From a virus, in IMG/VR virus record IMGVR_UViG_3300032829_000020, positions 1 through 41,629 of that record: 41,629 nt of DNA; one strand, written 5' to 3'. A model generated the notes under the pieces. It saw nothing but the letters and a program-made list of their open reading frames with translations, did not search any database and had not been told where the DNA came from. The position numbers and the translations under genes were made by a program. Positions 36,172 through 41,629 of the stretch are shown piece after piece (positions within the stretch are counted from its first letter, which is position 1; every line of letters starts with the position of its first letter).

Positions 36172-37052
36172 TGAATAATCTTCCCCGAGTCGCGATAAAC
36201 ATTCATCTTCGCGGGGTCGATGCCGGGCCGGATGGAGCGCCACGGCTCAGGCACGAAAGAGTCCCACGCCGCGCCGAGTAGGGCCCTGTCGGCGGCGTCG
36301 GGTAGCGTGTTGATCTCCTCCCGCAGGGCGGCGAGGTGCCGGCCCGGGTAGTAACGCCCGTCACGGGCCACGTTGTAGTCGCAGATCACGGTTTCGAAGT
36401 CGACCCACGCCAGCGGCACCCCCTCCTGCCGCAGCCATTCGCGGCACACGTTGGCCGCCTCGTGCAGCTGCGCGGGGCTCGGCTGATCGAGGTGAAAGAT
36501 CCGCTCCAAACAACGCCGGGGCCCTGACGACTCCCATAGTTGGCCGTCAGCGGCGTCGGCTGGTAGGCCGAGGACTTTGCCGGCGAATTCGGCCCACTCG
36601 AAAGCTGATTGGCGGCCCACCCCCCACACGGTGCGCATCCGCGTGGTGAGGCGCGTGAAGTTGCGGCCCGGGTCGGCTCCCAGCCCGACGGTCATCCACT
36701 GCTCCTCGGTGCGGCCGGTGAGGATTGCCGCGTAGGAGGCGAAGCGTTGCAGGACCCGGCCGCCGCGCAGGTTGCGGCGCTCCTGCGTGCAGTTGAATCG
36801 CGCCGCCTCGTGGCGGTCGGGCGCCGCGCCCCACCGGGCGGGGGTGGGCCAGCGTCGCATACACGACCACGCCGAATGCAGGTCGTCGAACGTGTTGTAC
36901 AAGGTCATCAGCCAGGTGCGCTGCTCGCGAGGCAGCTCGACGGCGGCGATGATGTCAGCCCACGGCTCCACGTCGCGGCTTTCGGCTTCGACGCGGGCGA
37001 ACTCCGTCAAATCAGCCAGCCGCCGCTGGTCAATCAGCACGAGACCCCTCAT
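36162..37052 (-). CDS. HhH-fold amino-acid:DNA transferase-like protein (alpha-glutamyl/putrescinyl-thymine pyrophosphorylase family)
   Basis: The protein has 296 residues. Family hallmarks as I know them are FNCTQERRNLRGG (86-98), a helix-hairpin-helix VWGVGRQSAFEWAEF (142-156) related to DNA glycosylases, ADGQLWESSGPRR, and a C-terminal WVDFETVICDYNVARDGRYY block followed by PGRHLAALREE. This family was predicted by comparative genomics to replace a pyrophosphate or phosphate on a hydroxymethyl base with an amine-containing group. The start ATG 37052 overlaps the TET gene by 23 bases. It would act after hydroxylation and phosphorylation of bases in DNA. Confidence 0.75.
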   Translation of the reverse strand: MRGLVLIDQRRLADLTEFARVEAESRDVEPWADIIAAVELPREQRTWLMTLYNTFDDLHSAWSCMRRWPTPARWGAAPDRHEAARFNCTQERRNLRGGRVLQRFASYAAILTGRTEEQWMTVGLGADPGRNFTRLTTRMRTVWGVGRQSAFEWAEFAGKVLGLPADAADGQLWESSGPRRCLERIFHLDQPSPAQLHEAANVCREWLRQEGVPLAWVDFETVICDYNVARDGRYYPGRHLAALREEINTLPDAADRALLGAAWDSFVPEPWRSIRPGIDPAKMNVYRDSGKIIQWP

Positions 37053-38010
37053 CGTCGTCTTTCGGCTTGGCTGCCCGGGCCTTCGGCGGCGGCGACTCGG
37101 AATTGAACCGCCAATTAACGGAGGAGACACGTCTATCCAACTTGCGAGGGTCTATGCGGCCGCCTATTGATTGAGGGATGCCAGTTTCGCCGGCGGCCAG
37201 CCGTTTAGCCATCTCGACCTCGCGTTCGGTACGTCGTTGGCGGGCCAACACTGTCTCTTCGGCGGCTTCGCGGCAGTTCTTCATGCCCCGCAGGGCGTAA
37301 TACACGACGCTGATCCGATACCCTTCGCCCTTCTTCACGCGCACGATCGGGGTGACGCCGTGAACGTGCCTGAAACCTTCAAAGAACACGACGGTCGCGT
37401 CAGAGCACGGCAGCACCACACCATATTCGGGGACGTGCAGGTGACCGCCGCGGACGCCCCTGCGGATGACGGACATCGCCGACCAGGTGGGGAAGTTGTA
37501 ACCGTCCCGATGATAGGGCAGGGCGGCGGTGTTGTTGATCACCCCCGACGTCCACAGCTTCTCCTTCCCCAGCCGCCACTGCGGCAGCACGTCACCCAAG
37601 GTGACGCGGTTAGCCTCGACCACCTCGGGCGCGAAACTGTTGAAGGTCCGGCCCAGCTGGTCTGCGTAGTTCTCCAGGACTTGTTCAACGTCGGGCTGCT
37701 CAATGCAGATCGACGTGTGGCTGCAGCCTTCGCGGCGCAACACCGGCCGACGCGGCGCGTATCCGAATGTGCGCGACTGCGACCGGTAGTTGCGGTTGCG
37801 TTGCACACCCGACGAGCAGTCCACCGTCAGCATCGCCCGCCGCAGCGGCCCCGGATCCTCCAGCGGCAGATACGCCAGGATCAGCTCGCCGGTGTCGGCG
37901 TCGTGCACAAACGCAGGCGCGTCCACGTTCGGTGTCATAACAGCCGGTTTCAGCCCGACAAGCTCGGTGGCTTGCTCGCGGGTCAGCAGGCGCGCCGCGT
38001 CAACCCTCAA
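37030..38010 (-). CDS. TET/JBP-family DNA base dioxygenase
   Basis: The protein has 326 residues. The double-stranded beta-helix core reads GVINNTAALPYHRDGYNFPT (Fe ligands His167 and Asp169), SVIRRGVRGGHLHVPEYGVV, FFEGFRHVHGVTPI (third ligand, probably His217) and GYRISVVYYAL (Arg232 for 2-oxoglutarate). Phage members of TET/JBP oxidise 5-methylcytosine or thymine in DNA to hydroxymethyl bases; one phage TET group has been shown to act on 5mC. The Dcm-type methyltransferase in this window makes 5mC a plausible substrate. The apparent start is TTG 38010, overlapping the ParB-like gene stop by 11 bases; no ATG is available in frame nearby. Confidence 0.85.
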   Translation of the reverse strand: MRVDAARLLTREQATELVGLKPAVMTPNVDAPAFVHDADTGELILAYLPLEDPGPLRRAMLTVDCSSGVQRNRNYRSQSRTFGYAPRRPVLRREGCSHTSICIEQPDVEQVLENYADQLGRTFNSFAPEVVEANRVTLGDVLPQWRLGKEKLWTSGVINNTAALPYHRDGYNFPTWSAMSVIRRGVRGGHLHVPEYGVVLPCSDATVVFFEGFRHVHGVTPIVRVKKGEGYRISVVYYALRGMKNCREAAEETVLARQRRTEREVEMAKRLAAGETGIPQSIGGRIDPRKLDRRVSSVNWRFNSESPPPKARAAKPKDDDEGSRAD

Positions 38011-38764
38011 CAGCCACCCCCGCGGGCTCGAACCCCTCCGCCTCCGGCGGGGCCACGCCGGTGTAATCCGCGAGGAGCGCCAACACAGCTTCCGTGTTGG
38101 TGTCTATCCCGCGGTCCGCCCGGAACTTCCCAAACTGCTCCTGCGCCCAAACGAACTGCGGGATCGGATACACCAACACCACCAGCCGGCTCGCCGCGTC
38201 AGCGTAGCCTTCCTTGTTTTCGGTGATGTCGTTGCTGTCGATCAGCCCATCTTCGCCGAGGCGCGGTGGGCGTTGATCGACGATCGGCGTGTCCTGCTCC
38301 TCTAGAGACGCCCGCAAATCTGATACGTCCTCGACGGTGTAGCCGATGCTCGACAGGTCCGTGTCGTCGACGCCGTTGAGCAGCGCGACCAGCTCGGCGG
38401 TGTCGTAGCCGCCGAGTTCGGCGGTGCGGTTGTCGGCGAGGTTGATGGTGCGGCAGGTGTCGTCGTCCCAGTCGCCCCAATGGACCTTCACTGACTGCCA
38501 CCGCGGGTCGGCCGGGTCGTCGGCGGCCAGCTGGCGGATCGCGCGCAGCGTGTGGTTCCCGGCCAGGATCTCGTTGGGCCGTCCGGTGTAAGTGCCGATG
38601 TTGCCGGTGAGCGGCTTGTACTGGGCATGTTTCAGCAGGGACCGCATGATCGCGTTGACGTCGCCGCGGCGGGCGTTTCGGTGGTAGTAGTTCAGCTGGT
38701 CGGGGGCGATGGTGGTGGTCGTGTCGATCAGGCCGCTCGGGGGTTTGGGGGCGGTTCTCGCCAT
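38000..38764 (-). CDS. ParB/sulfiredoxin-fold protein
   Basis: The 254-residue protein has an N-terminal ParB-like nuclease/CTPase fold: IAPDQLNYYHRNARRGDVNA, a NEILAGNHTLRAIRQL segment (residues ~64-80, nucleotide-binding loop) and CRTINLADNRTAELGGYD. The second half is acidic and unassigned. ParB-domain proteins often precede terminase and DNA-modification genes in actinophages, where they may mark or nick modified DNA. It is the first gene of the long minus-strand operon, divergent from the plus-strand genes at 38.8 kb, so its promoter should lie between 38765 and 38805. Confidence 0.8.
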   Translation of the reverse strand: MARTAPKPPSGLIDTTTTIAPDQLNYYHRNARRGDVNAIMRSLLKHAQYKPLTGNIGTYTGRPNEILAGNHTLRAIRQLAADDPADPRWQSVKVHWGDWDDDTCRTINLADNRTAELGGYDTAELVALLNGVDDTDLSSIGYTVEDVSDLRASLEEQDTPIVDQRPPRLGEDGLIDSNDITENKEGYADAASRLVVLVYPIPQFVWAQEQFGKFRADRGIDTNTEAVLALLADYTGVAPPEAEGFEPAGVAVEG

Positions 38765-38805
38765 GGCGGTATCCTAACCCCCTAGCCTACAATGCCTCCA
38801 CGGCG

Positions 38806-38811
38806 TATAAT
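38806..38811 (+). promoter_or_regulatory. Consensus -10 (TATAAT) promoter
   Basis: A perfect TATAAT hexamer lies in the gap between the divergent ParB-like gene and the plus-strand genes. Transcription would begin near 38818 and run through two tiny ORFs to the PE-PPE hydrolase. I see no strong -35 match at 17 bases upstream, which is acceptable for mycobacterial sigma-A promoters. This is the best promoter in the window. Confidence 0.65.
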
Positions 38812-38858
38812 GGGGGTAGGTGGGAACCCACGCCGAACCACCGGCCCAGGAGGGCACC

Positions 38859-38906
38859 ATGAAAAGCATCGGCTCCCCGACCAAGGCTACCCGGGTAGGG
38901 CGATGA
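38859..38906 (+). CDS. Upstream ORF 1 (15-aa leader peptide)
   Basis: The frame reads MKSIGSPTKATRVGR and is preceded at five to six bases by AGGAGG, the strongest ribosome site in this region. It ends TGA overlapping the next ATG (ATGA). It starts about 40 bases after the TATAAT promoter's expected start site. It may serve as a leader that controls downstream translation rather than as a functional peptide. Confidence 0.5.
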   Translation: MKSIGSPTKATRVGR

Positions 38907-38983
38907 TGCGGAGTTCGAATCTCCCCTGGCCACTACCACAACGGAGGAGCAATTATGACCACCACCCGTACGCCAATCAGTAG
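38903..38983 (+). CDS. Upstream ORF 2 (26 aa) overlapping the hydrolase start
   Basis: It starts in ATGA overlap with upstream ORF 1 and reads MMRSSNLPWPLPQRRSNYDH onward, ending at TAG 38981-38983. It overlaps the ATG of the hydrolase gene (38955) by 29 bases in another frame. Ribosomes finishing ORF 1 would pass into ORF 2 and over the hydrolase start, so translation of the three is probably linked. A short hairpin (GGAG-TTCGAAT-CTCC, 38910-38924) lies within it. Confidence 0.4.
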   Translation: MMRSSNLPWPLPQRRSNYDHHPYANQ

Positions 38984-40136
38984 CACTGAGGTTGAGCTTC
39001 GCCGGCTGATAGCCGAGGCACGCGCCCTCATTAAGACCAGCCCAGCAGCGGCCCGCGCGATTGTGAAAGCGGCGCGGCGGGGCGAGTTGGGCGAGGACGC
39101 CAGGCGAATCGCCAGAGGGAGGAGAAGGACCATGAGGAAAACACGGACAGCTAAAGCGGTCGCGGTCGCGGGTGTCGCCCTGGCGGCGGCCGTGGGCGCT
39201 TCCGCGCCAGTGTTCGCTGCTGACACGGTTCGCATCGACGCGCCCGGCGCGTCGGTGCCCAAGAGCCCGCTAGTGGCCAAAATCCTCGGCAGCAACGGGG
39301 AGGCCTTCTACGAGCAACACGCCCGGCAGACCGGGCAGAACTGGGTCGGGCCCACACCGCCCGGCAACGTGGTGTACTGGCCGGCGCAGGCCGGCGCGGC
39401 TTGGGGCACGCTGCAATCCCCCGGGCTGACCGGGGACCAGTCCATCGCGGTCGGCCTGCCGATGTTGAACGGCGCCATCATGTCCGCGATCAACGCCGGC
39501 GACCCGGTGGTGGTCAGCGGGGAGTCGGAGGGCACGCTGCTCATCGAGCGTGAGATTGTCACCCTCGACGACAGCGCCGCCCCGCCGTCCCCGGGCCGGC
39601 TGAGTTTCTACTTGTTCGCCGACCCGGACGAGGGCGTCGCGTCGTTGTTCCCCGTGGGTACCCGCATCCCGGTGCTGGGTTACACGGTCGGGCAGATACC
39701 GACCGACAGCCCGTACAGCATCACGCTGGTGTACAAGCAGTACGACGGCTGGTCGAATTTCCCCGATCGGCCGTGGGACTTGCCGGCTGATGTCAATGCG
39801 GTCATGGGCGCGCTGCTGAAGGTGCCGGGCACCAGTGAGACGCTGCACACCCAGGCGGCGTTGTCGAGCCCGGCGGACGCGGTTCAGATGAGCCGAACCG
39901 TCAACGCCAAGGGTGGGGTGACCACCACCTACATGGTGCCCACACAGGATCTGCCGATCCTGTCCCCGATCAAGGGTGTGCTGCCGCCGAAGGTCTACAA
40001 CGGCCTCAACAGTGCGCTCAAGCCGGTGGTCGACGCGGGCTACTCGCAGCTGACACCGAACCTGGGGCCGCACATCAGCCACGGCCGGCTGGTGCCGACA
40101 GCGCACACGCCGACCGCCCGCCACGCAACGAGGTGA
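38955..40136 (+). CDS. PE-PPE-domain serine hydrolase, possibly secreted
   Basis: The long form has 393 residues. The catalytic domain begins ADTVRIDAPGASVPKSPLVA and matches the mycobacterial PE-PPE alpha/beta hydrolase: VVYWPAQAGAAW, SIAVGLPMLNGAIMSAINAG, and the nucleophile elbow VVVSGESEGTLLIEREI (G-x-S-x-G). These cutinase-like enzymes act on esters of mycobacterial lipids. Two starts have good ribosome sites: 38955 (GGAGGAG) and 39132 (GGAGGAGAAGG). From 39132 the protein begins MRKTRTAKAVAVAGVALAAA, a Sec signal ending APVFA, giving 334 residues. From 38955 an extra 59-residue helical, basic segment precedes the signal. It could be a LysB analogue for outer-membrane release or act on the host surface. 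Confidence 0.82.
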   Translation: MTTTRTPISSTEVELRRLIAEARALIKTSPAAARAIVKAARRGELGEDARRIARGRRRTMRKTRTAKAVAVAGVALAAAVGASAPVFAADTVRIDAPGASVPKSPLVAKILGSNGEAFYEQHARQTGQNWVGPTPPGNVVYWPAQAGAAWGTLQSPGLTGDQSIAVGLPMLNGAIMSAINAGDPVVVSGESEGTLLIEREIVTLDDSAAPPSPGRLSFYLFADPDEGVASLFPVGTRIPVLGYTVGQIPTDSPYSITLVYKQYDGWSNFPDRPWDLPADVNAVMGALLKVPGTSETLHTQAALSSPADAVQMSRTVNAKGGVTTTYMVPTQDLPILSPIKGVLPPKVYNGLNSALKPVVDAGYSQLTPNLGPHISHGRLVPTAHTPTARHATR

Positions 40137-40139
40137 GTC

Positions 40140-40478
40140 ATGAAACCCCAGGGCAGGACCATGTATGCGCGGCTGGCCGCGGCGGTTATCGCCGCCGCGG
40201 CGGTCGGGGTGGTTCACCCGCCGGCCGCGCATGCCGACGCGCCGCCCGCGTGCCTCACGGCGTGGGACGGCAGCTCGGCGGTGTGCGACGGCCCGATTCG
40301 TCCCGACGGCACGTTCAAACGCTGCTGGGGCTCCAGGGCCTACGTGAGCGGGTCGCTGCTGTACTCGATCGTGATCCCGCGGATGGTGCACTGCGAGGAC
40401 GTCGACCCGTCCCAGCCGTGGCCGCTGATCCCGGTCGGGGCGCCGCAGCACCACATCGAGGTCGGGGACACGTCATGA
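40140..40478 (+). CDS. Small secreted Cys-containing protein of mycobacterial type
   Basis: The 112-residue protein has a signal peptide (MYARLAAAVIAAAAVGVVHP then PAAHA) and a mature part with CLTAWDGSSAVCDGPIRPDG followed by TFKRCWGSR and VHCED: four Cys that could form two disulphides. The CDGPIRPDGTFxRC pattern is familiar from small conserved exported proteins of mycobacteria and their phages; the role is unknown. It begins three bases after the hydrolase stop, so both exported proteins are probably co-expressed. Confidence 0.7.
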   Translation: MKPQGRTMYARLAAAVIAAAAVGVVHPPAAHADAPPACLTAWDGSSAVCDGPIRPDGTFKRCWGSRAYVSGSLLYSIVIPRMVHCEDVDPSQPWPLIPVGAPQHHIEVGDTS

Positions 40479-40645
40479 GCGCGCCGCGGGGCTGCGGCCA
40501 TATGCCGATGCAGCATTCGTGGGACGGCCGCGGGTGGGGGCAGTGCCGTGTGTGCCTGACCTGCGGGGAGATGGGGCATCCGAGGTGCCGGGATCGTGGG
40601 CACCGGTTGTGCCCGTGCCTGCAGTACGACGGATGCACGGCCTAG
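40475..40645 (+). CDS. Cys/His-rich small zinc protein (56 aa)
   Basis: The protein begins MSAPRGCGHMPMQHSWDGRG and contains CRVCLTCGEMGHPRCRDRGH then CPCL, with about eight Cys and several His, so one or two zinc sites are likely. The start overlaps the previous stop as ATGA. No signal peptide is seen, so it is cytoplasmic, unlike its upstream partner. The function is unknown. Confidence 0.6.
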   Translation: MSAPRGCGHMPMQHSWDGRGWGQCRVCLTCGEMGHPRCRDRGHRLCPCLQYDGCTA

Positions 40646-40685
40646 CGGTCATGTCATGTCGCAGACCACAATGCCACCATCGTGT

Positions 40686-40693
40686 TATAGGGT
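40686..40693 (+). promoter_or_regulatory. Possible -10 (TATAGGGT) before the next gene
   Basis: TATAGG or the overlapping TAGGGT ends seven to nine bases before ATG 40701, compatible with a leaderless or near-leaderless transcript. An AGGAAG lies too close to the ATG to act as a normal ribosome site. Confidence 0.3.
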
Positions 40694-40700
40694 AGGAAGC

Positions 40701-41207
40701 ATGGAGCTGATCCACTACGCCGCCGAGCCGGTCGTGTTCAACCGCGGCAGGCTCTACGAGCAGGGGGAACCCCGGGCGTTCATGAAGCCGAGGGGCTTCT
40801 GGGTCAGCGTGACTGGCGACGACGATTGGCCGAGCTGGTGCCACGACGAGGGCTTCGCACTCGGACAGCTGGCGGTCCCGCATGCCGTCGAGCTGGCCGC
40901 GGGCAACGACGTGCTGCATCTGCGAACCCCCGGTGACATCGACTGGTTTCACGCCGCGTATTCGGTGGAGACGGAAGATGCGCGCCTGATGCGCGGTTGG
41001 AATCTGTTTCACGAATACGTGCGCGGCTCCTGGCCGGTCGACTGGCATCGGGTCGCCGGGGAGTACGACGGGCTGATCATCGCCCCCTACCAGTACTCCC
41101 GGCGCTTCGGGCCGGGCTGGTATTACGGCTGGGATTGCGCCAGCGGCTGCGTCTGGAATTTGGACGCTATCGAGTCGGTCGGGCCGGTCGGGGTGATGCC
41201 GCTATGA
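40701..41207 (+). CDS. Conserved phage protein of unknown function (168 aa)
   Basis: The protein begins MELIHYAAEPVVFNRGRLYE and contains MKPRGFWVSVTGDDDWPSWC, LHLRTPGDIDWF, WHRVAGEYDGLIIAPYQYSR, and ends with GWYYGWDCASGCVWNLDAIE. This pattern, especially KPRGFWVSV and WDCASGC, recurs in phages and a few bacterial proteins of unknown function. The conserved Asp/Trp/Cys residues and alternating strands suggest an enzyme or ADP-ribosyltransferase-like small fold, but I cannot assign activity. It is coupled to the next gene by ATGA. Confidence 0.65.
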   Translation: MELIHYAAEPVVFNRGRLYEQGEPRAFMKPRGFWVSVTGDDDWPSWCHDEGFALGQLAVPHAVELAAGNDVLHLRTPGDIDWFHAAYSVETEDARLMRGWNLFHEYVRGSWPVDWHRVAGEYDGLIIAPYQYSRRFGPGWYYGWDCASGCVWNLDAIESVGPVGVMPL

Positions 41208-41383
41208 GTGGCGCGACCTGTAGGGAGATGTCGTCGTTGACGCTGAACGACGCCTGGCGCTCGGTGGTGGCTGCGCTGCGGTATGAGCAGCTTTTCTCCG
41301 TCGTGGCGCGTCTTCGGCGCGGCCTGTTCTGGCCGCTGCCCTCGCATGCCGATTACCTCACCGAACAATCGAAGGAGCCCTAA
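41204..41383 (+). CDS. Small hypothetical protein (59 aa)
   Basis: The protein begins MSGATCREMSSLTLNDAWRS and continues with an amphipathic helix (VVAALRYEQLFSVVARLRRG). The start overlaps the upstream stop as ATGA and the next gene starts directly after its stop. The function is unknown. Confidence 0.55.
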   Translation: MSGATCREMSSLTLNDAWRSVVAALRYEQLFSVVARLRRGLFWPLPSHADYLTEQSKEP

Positions 41384-41629
41384 ATGGCCGACACCCATGA
41401 AGTGCGATCCGGCTACGCCTACGGCTACAGCGAGGGCTGGCGCGCCGGTTATGCGCAGGCCCGTGCCTCGGCATGCGTCTCGATGGACTCCCTGATTAAG
41501 CGGTTCGAGGCCTATGCGGCCGAGAAGGACCAGCTGGGGTTCGGCGAGGCCGCGCACGGCTGGCGGATGGCGGCGGCCACGCTGCGGGGATTCGGTGAGG
41601 GTATCGCCGCCGCCGCCGCGGAGCAGACA
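41384..41629 (+). CDS. Hypothetical helical protein (partial, runs off the right edge)
   Basis: The visible 82 residues begin MADTHEVRSGYAYGYSEGWR and are helical with repeated Gly/Tyr/Ala spacing (GYAYGYSEGWRAGYAQAR), a pattern seen in small phage proteins that form amphipathic helices. ATG 41384 is preceded by AAGGAG at a normal distance. The C-terminus is outside the window. Confidence 0.6.
   Translation, partial: MADTHEVRSGYAYGYSEGWRAGYAQARASACVSMDSLIKRFEAYAAEKDQLGFGEAAHGWRMAAATLRGFGEGIAAAAAEQT

Noticed and set aside
38910-38924. GGAG-TTCGAAT-CTCC hairpin followed by CCTGGCCACTACCA as a tRNA or tRNA-derived attachment site
   Set aside because: It looks like a T-arm, but no matching 5' acceptor strand, D-arm or anticodon arm can be drawn in the preceding 90 bases and no integrase is in the window.

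Overview
The window is a dense, high-GC block of a tailed double-stranded DNA bacteriophage (or a prophage/metagenomic copy of one). It carries large terminase, portal, MuF/capsid-protease fusion, HK97-type capsid, major tail protein and head-tail adaptor genes. The host is most likely Mycobacterium or a close relative: there is a PE-PPE-domain hydrolase, a resuscitation-promoting-factor-like lysozyme, a small secreted Cys protein of mycobacterial type, and several possible leaderless promoter/start arrangements. There is no gene-free stretch longer than about 200 bases.

Layout. Almost everything from 38764 leftwards is read right-to-left on the minus strand, mostly with ATGA/GTGA start-stop overlaps. 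From the right: ParB-like protein, TET/JBP dioxygenase, HhH amino-acid:DNA-transferase-like protein, Asp/Asn-hydroxylase-like protein, P-loop kinase, terminase, and a pyruvyltransferase-glycosyltransferase fusion. Next come a lysis-like/recombination patch with a few plus-strand genes (29.5-31.3 kb), a run of tiny very basic proteins (26.5-28.7 kb) interrupted by a plus-strand HNH gene, a cytosine-5 methyltransferase, portal (with intein), MuF-protease (with two inteins), capsid, membrane proteins, glycosyltransferases, tail proteins, a GH16 glycosidase, a giant 20-residue-repeat protein and head-tail adaptors, the last cut by the left edge. From 38.8 kb rightwards genes run on the plus strand from a TATAAT promoter: two tiny upstream ORFs, the PE-PPE hydrolase and small accessory genes.

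Two systems stand out. First, the MuF-protease gene contains two related inteins. Opposite each, on the other strand and in codon-on-codon register, lies a gene for an HTH plus Vsr-like (EDxHD-type) homing endonuclease. The splicing element and the nuclease that would mobilise it therefore share the same DNA on opposite strands. Second, a co-directional cluster (Dcm-type methyltransferase; TET/JBP dioxygenase, kinase, amino-acid:DNA-transferase-like HhH protein, Asp-hydroxylase-like protein and ParB-like protein next to terminase) looks like a pathway for hypermodifying phage DNA bases before packaging. Several glycosyltransferases sit among the virion genes and probably decorate virion proteins, though a DNA target cannot be excluded.

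All functions come from reading motifs by eye. No database search, structure prediction or computed statistic was available.
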